DNA of 33,598 bases from Paractinoplanes toevensis (GTDB taxonomy: Bacteria; Actinomycetota; Actinomycetes; Mycobacteriales; Micromonosporaceae): assembly GCF_018332695.1 (NCBI RefSeq), contig NZ_BOQN01000055.1, positions 1 through 33,598 of the forward strand. The letters run 5' to 3'. The translations under genes were made by a program, and so were the position numbers. The notes under the pieces were generated by a model. It was not told where the DNA came from. It saw nothing but the letters and a program-made list of their open reading frames with translations, and did no database searches. Shown here in pieces: positions 16,244 to 22,685 of the stretch; position 1 is the stretch's first letter; the number at the start of each line of letters is the position of its first letter.

Positions 16244-16922
16244 GACACCTCCGGTTGAACGATCCGGTGAGTCTAACCGTCCACCCTTCGTGATCGGGCC
16301 GCCGCCGCTGAGGGCCGTCGCTGCTGGGGCTGGGTTGACTCCCGGACTTGACCGTTGCGCCGAGAGCTGGTGCGGGCTCCCGGCCGCCCGCGCGGGCGAA
16401 GGTGAGCTGCTGGTTCCAGCCGGCCTCGGGCCGGAGGTCGCCCCCCACTCCCCCGGTGGTCATGTCACCCAGATGAATGTCGCCTGCCTCCCCAGGCCAG
16501 ACGCCCTCCCCTCGTTCTTGTGCCCGTCGACGCCGTGCGCGACCGTCAACGGTTTCTTTGACCGTTCGCCAGGCGTACGGCACGGAACTGGTCCAGATAT
16601 CGCTGGCAATGACTCGTGGATTAGATGAACTCGTTCGGTAGTCGAGCGCGACGGCCGTGTCGTCACCGGCGTGCTGCGCCGTGGCGATAAAGAAAGAGCG
16701 GTCGACATCCAGCCAGGGCAGCTCGACCGGACTGGTGACCGTTGGCCCCCGAATTAATCGGAACAGCGCCGCCATTTCGTCATCCTGGATCAGGTGGTCG
16801 AGCGACTGCGACTCTCGCTCCATCTGCTGGGTGCTGCCGAGAAACTCCACCGGGTCTTGGAACCAAGGCATGACCCGGCCGATTACAGGTTCACCCGGGC
16901 GGCTACGGGTCCAGCGGCTCAA
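16227..16922 (-). CDS. SUKH (SMI1/KNR4)-like protein with abnormal C terminus
   Basis: The first 125 or so residues resemble actinobacterial SMI1/KNR4-type SUKH proteins: PVIGRVMPWFQDPVEFLGST, a helix around MERESQSLDHLI, PWLDVDRSFFIATAQHAG, then DDTAVALDYRTSSSNPRVIASD and AWRTVKE. Relatives normally end soon after that Trp with a helix such as FADLLG; here the frame continues about 100 Arg/Gly/Pro-rich residues and overlaps the LacI start by 17 bases, so the native C terminus is probably lost. The TTG start at 16922 overlaps the TGA of the small gene upstream; an ATG at 16871 is the alternative. SUKH proteins often act as immunity proteins against nuclease toxins, but no toxin gene is adjacent. 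Confidence 0.6.
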   Translation of the reverse strand: MSRWTRSRPGEPVIGRVMPWFQDPVEFLGSTQQMERESQSLDHLIQDDEMAALFRLIRGPTVTSPVELPWLDVDRSFFIATAQHAGDDTAVALDYRTSSSNPRVIASDIWTSSVPYAWRTVKETVDGRARRRRAQERGEGVWPGEAGDIHLGDMTTGGVGGDLRPEAGWNQQLTFARAGGREPAPALGATVKSGSQPSPSSDGPQRRRPDHEGWTVRLTGSFNRRCHGPSV

Positions 16923-17176
16923 CCTCCGGGTTCGGCCTCTGCCCAGTGACGCATGTGCCGGTCGACGACCTCACGCACCTGCCGGCGGAGGTCTGTATAG
17001 CTCATGTCGCCCATGCCCTCAGCTTCGAACACCGAATCTGTAAAGCTGTCGACATCGCTCGGAGGTGACTTATCCAGCCGTCGGATCTCGTGAGGCGGTA
17101 GGCAGAAGCCAAGGCGGACACACAATTCGTTGAGCAGTTGCCGGACATCCGAATTTTGATCAGCGCGGTGACCCAC
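16919..17176 (-). CDS. Small hypothetical protein coupled to the SUKH gene
   Basis: An 85-residue acidic helical protein from a GTG at 17176. Its core reads LLNELCVRLGFCLPPHEIRR, then SPPSDVDSFTDSVFEAEG and LRRQVREVVDRHM. I recall small actinobacterial proteins of this form (a short LGFCLPP motif followed by a DVDxFTDxVxxAEG segment) sitting next to SMI1/KNR4 genes, but no function is established. The stop overlaps the TTG start of the SUKH gene, so the two are probably co-translated. The true start may be a few codons downstream, as no clear ribosome-binding site is seen. Confidence 0.6.
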   Translation of the reverse strand: MGHRADQNSDVRQLLNELCVRLGFCLPPHEIRRLDKSPPSDVDSFTDSVFEAEGMGDMSYTDLRRQVREVVDRHMRHWAEAEPGG

Positions 17177-17243
17177 GCGAACAGCATGTCAGCACACAAC
17201 TCGATCCTGCGGGTGACTTTGACACTTTGACAGCGGTGCCCGC

Positions 17244-17262
17244 TTCTGCCGCCGACCGCGCG
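17244..17262 (+). repeat. 19-bp repeat, left copy flanking the TIR block
   Basis: The 19 bases TTCTGCCGCCGACCGCGCG here occur as an exact reverse complement at 20240-20258. Similarity continues weakly on both sides. The two copies enclose the TIR gene and the small membrane protein/regulator pair. Confidence 0.55.
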
Positions 17263-17368
17263 CGACGGTCACCGGTGAGCCCTCACGCGGCGTGACGCCC
17301 GTTTGGTGAGGCCCAACGCACGAGCCGTACAGTCTCTGAACGGGCGAGGGGACACCCAAGCCGATCCG

Positions 17369-18976
17369 TCAGGGAGTTTGAGCTCCGGGCGCATGTTCCA
17401 GCGCTGTTGGGACCTCGGGCCGACTGCCCATGATCGCGTGCACCAGCAGTCGGACGGCGGATTCCCAGTCCTGGGAGAGGTCGACGTGGTGCAGGTCGTC
17501 GAGGCTTTCGCCGCCGCCCAGGTCCCGGTCGGGCAGCGCACAGGGCTCGAGCAGTACGGGCAGGAACCACCGACGGTCCCGGGGCCGCTTTCGCAGCTCG
17601 TCGACAGCGATGGTCAATTCCTCGTTCATGTGGGTCTTGTCCCGGTGGGCGTAGGCCGGCGAGAAGCAGGCGATGAAGAAGCCCCCGTCGCAGATGGCTT
17701 TCTTGATGACCTGCGCCCAGCGGTCGCCGGGCAGAATCTCGGTGCGGTCCAGCCACACGGTGATCCCGCAGGACCGCAGGTCGGCGACGAGCCGGTCCAC
17801 GGCGTCGGAGTCCTCGCGCAGGTAGGAGACGAAGGCGTGCGGCACGGGTTGGGGCTCCGGTTTCCGGTTCTCGGGCGGCGGGAATGCCAGGTGCATCAGC
17901 GCGAGCACCGACCGGATCAGGCCGGTTTCCTCGGCCAGCGCCGGTGTGTGGATCAGGGCGGCTCGCGGGGGTTCACCGATGCGCTGCACGGTGAGATCAG
18001 CGGGCCGGTGGTACGGGCGGTGACAAGCGTCGCGCCAGCCGTCCGCGGCGCGGTAGGCGATCCGCAGGGCCGGGTCGCCGGTGGCCCGCACCATCGCCGT
18101 TTCCAGCTCACCGGGGTCAATGTGCTCTGCCCGGCCGGCCAGGCTGCCCATCGTTTTGAAGGCGAGCCACTGCCGGGTGAGCCCGGCGACGAACAGCAGC
18201 GGAATCGCGGCGACCAGGAGCGTGCCGAGGATCAGGCCGTACAGACCCTCCAGGGCCGGGAGCCGGCCGCCGTCCACGTAGGCAGCGAGCAGCTCGGCGA
18301 CGATGCCGGTGAACAACAGGGCCGACAAGACCGCCACTGCCGCGGTCACCGCGGAGCGGCGCCGCTCCCGCGGACTCACTACCGTCCGACGCAGCAGCAG
18401 GACCAGGCCGTACCCGCAGATCCCGGCCATGACCAGCAGCGCGGCCCCGCGGATCGTGAGGTAGAGACCGGGGTCGGCGATCAACTGAAACGGGCTGGGA
18501 CCACACCACTGCGCGCATAGCGGCACCGGCGTCTTGGTGAGCAGGAGCAGCACCGAGATCACCGCGGCGGCGACTGTTGCCGCGCGGACCGCGAGCTGCT
18601 CGCGGGGCCGGTGGTTCCGCCCGCGCGGGTAGGACAGGATCAGGTGCATGCTGAGCGGCACCTGCATCCAGAACGCCGGCACGCCGACGGCGACGGTCAG
18701 GGCGCGGCCCGGCATCGTGGACGGCAGCTCGAGGGTGGTGTTGATGTCGTTGGCGATGGTCACGAGGCTCATGGCGGACAGACCATGACCGATCTGGCTG
18801 GAGGGTCTGAGCAGCCGGGCGGCCGTGCCGGACGCGACGAACAGCAGTCCCATCGCCAGGCCGGCGGTCCACTGCGCGTCGGGCGCCGGACTACGGGTGA
18901 TGCCCAGCCAAAGCTCGACGCCCGCAGCAGCCAGGCAAGCGGCCAGCGCCCCGACGGTCCCGAGTCGTGTCGCCAT
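17369..18976 (-). CDS. Membrane sensor-TIR domain fusion protein
   Basis: A 535-residue membrane protein from the ATG at 18976 (a GTG at 18979 adds one residue; numbering here counts from it). Residues 8-267 hold about eight membrane segments, with HLILSYPRGR at 112-121 and SPRERRRSAVTAAVAVLSAL at 202-221. Residues 284-365 read ELETAMVRATGDPALRIAYR, then RIGEPPRAALIHTPALAEET. These blocks match the membrane and pre-kinase region of actinobacterial sensor histidine kinases, but no H-box or ATPase follows. Residues 380-516 instead form a TIR domain: HAFVSYLRED, GITVWLDRTEILPGD, GGFFIACFSPAY, and NEEL at 452-455 holding the candidate catalytic Glu. TIR domains often cleave NAD; that activity here is inference. 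No Shine-Dalgarno sequence precedes the start. Confidence 0.88.
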   Translation of the reverse strand: MATRLGTVGALAACLAAAGVELWLGITRSPAPDAQWTAGLAMGLLFVASGTAARLLRPSSQIGHGLSAMSLVTIANDINTTLELPSTMPGRALTVAVGVPAFWMQVPLSMHLILSYPRGRNHRPREQLAVRAATVAAAVISVLLLLTKTPVPLCAQWCGPSPFQLIADPGLYLTIRGAALLVMAGICGYGLVLLLRRTVVSPRERRRSAVTAAVAVLSALLFTGIVAELLAAYVDGGRLPALEGLYGLILGTLLVAAIPLLFVAGLTRQWLAFKTMGSLAGRAEHIDPGELETAMVRATGDPALRIAYRAADGWRDACHRPYHRPADLTVQRIGEPPRAALIHTPALAEETGLIRSVLALMHLAFPPPENRKPEPQPVPHAFVSYLREDSDAVDRLVADLRSCGITVWLDRTEILPGDRWAQVIKKAICDGGFFIACFSPAYAHRDKTHMNEELTIAVDELRKRPRDRRWFLPVLLEPCALPDRDLGGGESLDDLHHVDLSQDWESAVRLLVHAIMGSRPEVPTALEHAPGAQTP

Positions 18977-18984
18977 CACCGGAG

Positions 18985-19006
18985 CAAACGCGTCAACTCG
19001 CGTTTG
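18985..19006. promoter_or_regulatory. Perfect inverted repeat at the TIR gene start
   Basis: CAAACGCG at 18985-18992 and CGCGTTTG at 18999-19006 are perfect 8-bp arms around six bases. The repeat ends only 9 bases upstream of the ATG of the TIR gene, where a Shine-Dalgarno sequence would be expected but is missing. It could be an operator or an mRNA hairpin that limits translation. Confidence 0.6.
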
Positions 19007-19073
19007 GTGACGCTGGGCTCCAGCAGATGTTTCCGACGTGCGAAACGACGGTCCGATGCCTTGGTGGCCGGCA

Positions 19074-19114
19074 ACAATTCAGTTTGCGCCGACCTATGTC
19101 AATAGCATGTCAAT
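19074..19114 (-). promoter_or_regulatory. Tandem ATTGACAT repeats, candidate TIR gene promoter
   Basis: On the minus strand ATTGACAT occurs twice with an 11-bp period (19114-19107 and 19103-19096). Each copy contains a perfect TTGACA -35 hexamer; from the second, a 17-base spacer leads to AATTGT at 19079-19074 as a weak -10. An 11-bp direct-repeat period is typical of OmpR/PhoB-type response regulator sites. The start codon is about 100 bp downstream. Confidence 0.45.
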
Positions 19115-19307
19115 GCCTCGATCAAAGGCTGGCCTCCTCACCACATCTCCGTTGCCTCAGACACGTGGGTGAGACTGACCATCTCATGATGCCGGACGCC
19201 AGACCACCAGCTCGCTGACAGCGGCAGAAAAGAGCGCCGAGAGGGCTGTGCAAAACGCTTGTGGTGGTGATCCTCGGGTGGCAACCGGGCCAGCCTGCTC
19301 GACGCCC
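19115..19307. other. Rest of the divergent gap between the TIR and membrane protein genes
   Basis: Apart from the repeats and operators listed separately, I see no gene or further signal in this stretch of the 18980-19365 gap. Confidence 0.4.
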
Positions 19308-19352
19308 CTTTCCACAAAGGAAAGAAGAGGCTACTCTTTCCACTACGGAAAG
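19308..19352 (+). promoter_or_regulatory. Promoter with two CTTTCC-N5-GGAAAG operators
   Basis: CTTTCCACAAAGGAAAG at 19308-19324 and CTTTCCACTACGGAAAG at 19336-19352 are perfect palindromes with 6-bp arms, 28 bp apart centre to centre. TTTCCA at 19309-19314 and TACTCT at 19332-19337, 17 bases apart, form a plausible -35/-10 pair, so one operator covers the -35 and the other the -10 edge and start. This suits autorepression by the winged-helix regulator of the operon. Confidence 0.75.
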
Positions 19353-19365
19353 GGAGGCGATCGCG

Positions 19366-19830
19366 ATGGCGCAGGGTGTTTCAGGGGCAGATCGGGCCAC
19401 CGCCGCAGCCGAACTGGCGGCCCTTGCCGCCGGGCGGGGAGCCCTCGCTGATCAGCGGCCACGCCTCCGACTCGAGCAGACCCTCTTGATGACAATTGTC
19501 CTGACTGCCGCCGTCTCCGCCAGCGCCCTTCACAACGGCGTGTTGAGCGCGATCGCCTTGCCGTTCGCCCTGTACGCGGTGATCAGCCTCGCCGGGGTCG
19601 ACGACTGGCCGCGGACGGGCGTGATCCCCCGCCGGCCAAGGGGGCTCGCCACCATCGGGCTCGGGCTGTACATCTTCATCGCGGTGCCGGCGTGTTGGAC
19701 GGCGGCATACGTTATCGATGGTCGCGGTAACCGGTGGGCGTTACCCGTCGCGGGGGTCGTCATTTCCCTCCTGGTCGTGGGCGGACGGCTGTGGACCACC
19801 AAAATCCAGCGCGCCGAGCTGCAGGGATGA
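19366..19830 (+). CDS. Small membrane protein, unknown function
   Basis: A 154-residue protein from the ATG at 19366, which has GGGAGG 9 bases upstream; longer upstream starts would run through the operators. After a soluble Ala-rich N terminus (ADRATAAAELAALAAGRGAL) it has about four membrane segments, including LLMTIVLTAAVSASALHNGV, GLGLYIFIAVPACWTAAYVI and LPVAGVVISLLVVGG. No family was recognised. Its stop overlaps the ATG of the regulator (ATGA), so the two form a coupled operon under twin operators, and the protein is probably what that regulator controls. Confidence 0.8.
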   Translation: MAQGVSGADRATAAAELAALAAGRGALADQRPRLRLEQTLLMTIVLTAAVSASALHNGVLSAIALPFALYAVISLAGVDDWPRTGVIPRRPRGLATIGLGLYIFIAVPACWTAAYVIDGRGNRWALPVAGVVISLLVVGGRLWTTKIQRAELQG

Positions 19831-20147
19831 CTCCCGCCCACTTCGACGAGCTGATCCACGCGCCGAACCGACTGCAGATCTGCGGATTGGCGGCCGCCAC
19901 CGAATACGTCGAGTTCGCGATGTTGCGTGACCTGCTCGGCATCAGCGACTCGGCACTGAGCAAGCACCTCGCAGTACTTGAGAACGCCGGCTACGTGCGT
20001 CTTCGCAAGGCCATGGGCGATTCAAGGATCCGCACTTGGGTTTCGCTGACCCACCTCGGTCGACGCGCATTCGACCAGCACATCGCCGCACTGCAAGCCA
20101 TCGCCGCCGGAAAACCAGTCCTGAACACCACTCACACAAGCGGCTGA
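19827..20147 (+). CDS. Winged-helix transcriptional regulator (MarR/ArsR-like)
   Basis: A 106-residue single-domain DNA-binding protein: FDELIHAPNRLQICGLAAAT, then the recognition helix in LLGISDSALSKHLAVLENAG, and a wing around VRLRKAMGDSRIRTWVSLT, ending in a dimerisation helix. This is the small MarR/ArsR-like type (a winged-helix domain alone, often paired with a membrane protein gene). The ATG overlaps the previous stop by ATGA with GCAGGG as ribosome-binding site. It most probably binds the two CTTTCC-N5-GGAAAG palindromes in front of the operon and represses itself and the membrane protein. Confidence 0.87.
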   Translation: MTPAHFDELIHAPNRLQICGLAAATEYVEFAMLRDLLGISDSALSKHLAVLENAGYVRLRKAMGDSRIRTWVSLTHLGRRAFDQHIAALQAIAAGKPVLNTTHTSG

Positions 20148-20239
20148 ACCCAAGTATTCGCGACGTCCACACATCGGCACGAGCGTGCGTCGGGCCGCTC
20201 CGGGTCCGTCATGCCCCGTGACGGTTCTCCGCTGACCGC

Positions 20240-20258
20240 CGCGCGGTCGGCGGCAGAA
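20240..20258 (-). repeat. 19-bp repeat, right copy flanking the TIR block
   Basis: Exact reverse complement of 17244-17262. It can form a small hairpin (GACCG-CCGCG-CGGTC at 20234-20248). It lies 22 bp before the left end of the IS5-family element. Confidence 0.55.
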
Positions 20259-20277
20259 CCGGATGCCCAGTCATGAT

Positions 20278-21195
20278 CAGTGAGCCTTTTCATCCTGTGT
20301 AGGTCGGGTTCTCGACGTGGTGTAGGACGAGGATGGCCTGTGTGATCGTGGTAGCGCGGCGTGGGCAGCAGCGCAGCTTGGTCAGGATCTTCCAGGTTTT
20401 GAAGGTGGCGTTGGCGCGTTCGCCGATGGCGCGGATCGGGGCGTGGCCGCGGTTGACCTTCTTTTGCCAGGCGGACAGTTTCGGCTGGTAGCGGTGGCGT
20501 TTGAACGGCGTGCGGATGCTGCCGCGAGCGCCTTGATAGGCCTTGTCAGCGAAGGTCATCACCTTCGCGCTGTTCAGCGCGTCGATGATTCCGTGGGCGC
20601 GGGCCGCGCTCAGGTCGTGCGCCGAGCCGGGTAGGGCGGCGGAGGCCCAGACAAGTCGGCCGGCCGGGTCGGCGATGACCTGTACGTTGACGCCGTGGCG
20701 GCGGTGCTTACCGGAGTAGTACGGCTTCTGGTCGGCAGCGCGGTCGATCGGGATCAGGGTGCCGTCGAGGATCGCGTAGGCCAGCACTCGGATCCGGTTC
20801 ATCGCGGTGACCAGGTCGTCGGCGGTGGCCGCGAGCAGGTCGACGGCTTCGCGGACGTAGCGCCAGGCGATGCTCACGCCGATCTCGAAACCGCAGGCCA
20901 GCCGGGTCAGGGTGTCGCCGTTGCGCAGGTGGGCCAGAGCGAGCAGGGCTTGGCGTCCCGGACCGAGTCGCCAGCGGGATCGGCGCTGGTCGCGGTGCTG
21001 ACGGATAAGGCTGTCGAGGTGGTTCAGGGTTCGGGTGGACAGCGGAATCGCGGCAGGGTAAGACAGCATGGCGAGGCTCCCAGTTGGGGCATCGGATCTT
21101 GGTCGACTGCTGTCTTACCGGGGCCTCGCCTTGTGTCCACATCAGACTTCAGCCCCGGCCGTGACCTGCACCGTCACGATGAAAATGGCTCATTG
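20278..21195 (-). mobile_element. IS5-family insertion sequence
   Basis: About 0.9 kb bounded by imperfect terminal inverted repeats: CAGTGAGCC followed by TTTTCATCCTG at 20278-20297, and on the right (reverse complement) CAATGAGCC followed by ATTTTCATCGTG ending at 21195. The right copy has one extra A. One intact transposase lies inside. I could not see a convincing target-site duplication, so the outer edges may be off by a few bases. Confidence 0.75.
20290..21069 (-). CDS. IS5-family transposase (DDE type)
   Basis: A 259-residue transposase, apparently complete. An N-terminal helix-turn-helix region (TLTRLACGFEIGVSIAWRYV) precedes a DDE_Tnp_4-like RNase H core with the first Asp in AILDGTLIPID, the second in TFADKAYQGA and the Glu in IGERANATFKTWKIL. 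This arrangement, with PYYSGKHRRHGVNVQ between them, is typical of the IS5-family transposases common in actinobacteria. It starts at the ATG at 21069 and occupies nearly the whole element, so the element may still be active. Confidence 0.92.
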   Translation of the reverse strand: MLSYPAAIPLSTRTLNHLDSLIRQHRDQRRSRWRLGPGRQALLALAHLRNGDTLTRLACGFEIGVSIAWRYVREAVDLLAATADDLVTAMNRIRVLAYAILDGTLIPIDRAADQKPYYSGKHRRHGVNVQVIADPAGRLVWASAALPGSAHDLSAARAHGIIDALNSAKVMTFADKAYQGARGSIRTPFKRHRYQPKLSAWQKKVNRGHAPIRAIGERANATFKTWKILTKLRCCPRRATTITQAILVLHHVENPTYTG

Positions 21196-21325
21196 TTTCC
21201 CGGCCCGATTGGTAGGTCAGCCGCAGGCCGATCCGGCTGTAAAGCTCCGCTCGGTCCCGCGGGTCGGCGTCGCGGAGCAGGCGGAACAGGCGTTGAAGGC
21301 GTCCGCGATGGCGTCGAGCTGATCT

Positions 21326-21712
21326 TCACTCATTCGCTGAGGCGGTGCCTCGGTCAGGCCGACTGTCTGCTGACGATCGAGGCGCCAGAAAGCTCGAGGT
21401 GCCGGCCGGGACACGAAGGGCCGGCCGGGACCACGCCGCGACCGCAGCGGCGAGCAGCGTTCCCGTGATCACGACCGGATGGCTGGTGAGCTGTTCCGCG
21501 ACTGGTTCGAGCGGGTTTCCGCTGACGAGGGTCGTGCGTTCGGCCAGCCTGGCCGCGGCCAGCGCGATGCCCGCGCCGGCCAGGACGGTGCGCAGCGTGG
21601 GGTAGAGCCGGGTCCGACTCAACAGCAGCAGGGACGGCATCAGCAGCGCGACCACGATGAGCTGGGTGAAGCCATCGTTGACGTCTCCTCGCGGGTGCGT
21701 TTGCCAACGAAA
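21326..21712 (-). pseudogene. C-terminal remnant of a HupE/UreJ-like membrane protein
   Basis: After an in-frame TAG near 21713 the minus strand reads DGFTQLIVVALLMPSLLLLS, then RTRLYPTLRTVLAGAGIALA and ARLAERTTLVSGNP. This matches the last two or three membrane segments of HupE/UreJ-type proteins (nickel or metal-related permease family) with the usual Gln-Leu-x-Val-Val-Ala-Leu helix. The N-terminal half is absent. The family call is from recalled motifs. Confidence 0.5.
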
Positions 21713-21834
21713 CTAGACAGCGCAGGGACTGACCGGCGGCGCGGAACCCGGACGCAGATCGCAACCTAAGTTTTCACCATGTTGATCGGGGGCCGAAGCA
21801 CGGGGCGGAGGTTCGGCAGGTCCGGACCTACGCG

Positions 21835-21945
21835 GCGGTAGTGGCCACGACCGCAGGATGTGCAGGTCGTCGAAACCGTTTGCACAGATCAGGAGCTCGA
21901 TATCGCCATCATCATGCGCACGCGGCAGGTGTAGCGAACGGCGCG
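21835..21945 (-). pseudogene. Possible nucleotidyltransferase fragment
   Basis: A short minus-strand stretch reads LPRAHDDGDIELLICANGFD followed by DLHILRSWPLPP. The His-x-x-x-Asp-Ile-Glu pattern with a following Leu-x-x-x-Leu-x-x-Trp resembles the active-site strand of aminoglycoside or lincosamide nucleotidyltransferases. Only about 35 residues are recognisable, so this is tentative. Confidence 0.3.
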
Positions 21946-21957
21946 TCGAAGCGACAA

Positions 21958-22266
21958 TCAGACCGCTCTGACTTCGGCGAGCTGCTCGACTGCAAACTCG
22001 TGGCCCCAGCAACGGGCGGCGTCCCACGCGGCGAACGCTTGCGCGGCGGTGTCGTGTGCGCCGTCGCCGAGATCGGCGGCGTTATGGGGCAGCAACAGGT
22101 CGAGGTCCGCGGCGTCGACGTGCGCCTCGTCCCAGTCGAGGATCCCGACCCGATCGGCAGTCATGCGGATGTTGCCCGGCGTCGGGTCGCTGTGAATGAC
22201 GCATGTCTGATGTCCGGTGAGGCGCGCCCATGCTGCTCGGCATCGGGCGACGCGCTCAGGCGGCAT
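21958..22266 (-). pseudogene. Truncated aminoglycoside phosphotransferase-like gene
   Basis: A 102-residue frame holds only the C-terminal half of an APH/choline-kinase-type phosphotransferase: VIHSDPTPGNI (the HxDxxxxN catalytic loop with Gly replaced by Ser), RVGILDWDEAHVDAADLDLL (the DxD metal-binding motif) and a helical tail with FAAWDAARCWGHEFA. The N-terminal ATP-binding lobe is missing; upstream is an integrase remnant in another frame. Intact members have about 250-300 residues, so the protein cannot be a working kinase. Confidence 0.7.
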
Positions 22267-22430
22267 CGCGCATGACCGGGATCAGCTTCTGCTCGGTCTT
22301 GGGCTGCGGCACCCGGTCCATCGGCAACGTCTCGATCTCTTGCTCGCCGACGAGCTACTTGAAGAACTGCTGCAAGTTTTATGCTTGTTCGGCGCGGTGG
22401 CCGCGGAGCGCGGCACCCCGCTGCGGCCGA
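22256..22430 (-). pseudogene. Remnant of a tyrosine recombinase/integrase
   Basis: One minus-strand frame reads NLQQFFK, a TAG stop, then LVGEQEIETLPMDRVPQPKT and EQKLIPVMRDA before TGA at 22258-22256. The pattern of LQQFFKWLV...EI..SPM.R...PKTP.KLIPV is the end of the SAM-like core-binding domain of XerC/phage-type integrases, just before the catalytic domain, which is absent. The frame upstream (about 22380-22430) also looks related and contains another stop. Confidence 0.55.
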
Positions 22431-22685
22431 AGACCACCGGGCGCCCGGCACACCATTGCTCCCCTCCGTCCGCCGCCGGCGCCTCACGCTCGTCCCGCTG
22501 AGCGTGTCCCCTTCACACTGTTGGCGCTGTGGGAACCCCTCTGCGTCCTCGGCCGGGTCGACGACAGAGACCCCGAGCAGATGTTGGCCCAGCGCTGGGC
22601 TCCAAGACGCCATAGCCGACCTCCACCGCCCAGGAAGCGGTGACGGCGAAGCTGGATCGGCTCACTCGGGAGCTGTCGGGCGTGG

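Larger units (their letters stand above)
21196..22685. other. Stretch without intact genes: field of gene remnants
   Basis: Between the IS and the AI-2E gene no complete gene is supported. It contains the HupE/UreJ, nucleotidyltransferase, phosphotransferase and integrase remnants listed separately. From 22430 to 22685 I see nothing recognisable on either strand. Confidence 0.6.

Noticed and set aside
17303..18520. A 405-codon plus-strand frame opposite the TIR gene
   Set aside because: Antisense artefact of high GC; no recognisable domain and it overlaps a clear TIR/membrane protein completely.
17369..18976. Classical Thoeris defence operon
   Set aside because: Only a TIR protein is present. 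No ThsA-like SIR2/SLOG effector is found nearby, and the TIR is attached to membrane and kinase-input regions, unlike ThsB.
20278..22430. Prophage or integrative element
   Set aside because: Only one IS and an integrase scrap are seen. There are no phage structural, replication or transfer genes and no tRNA attachment site.
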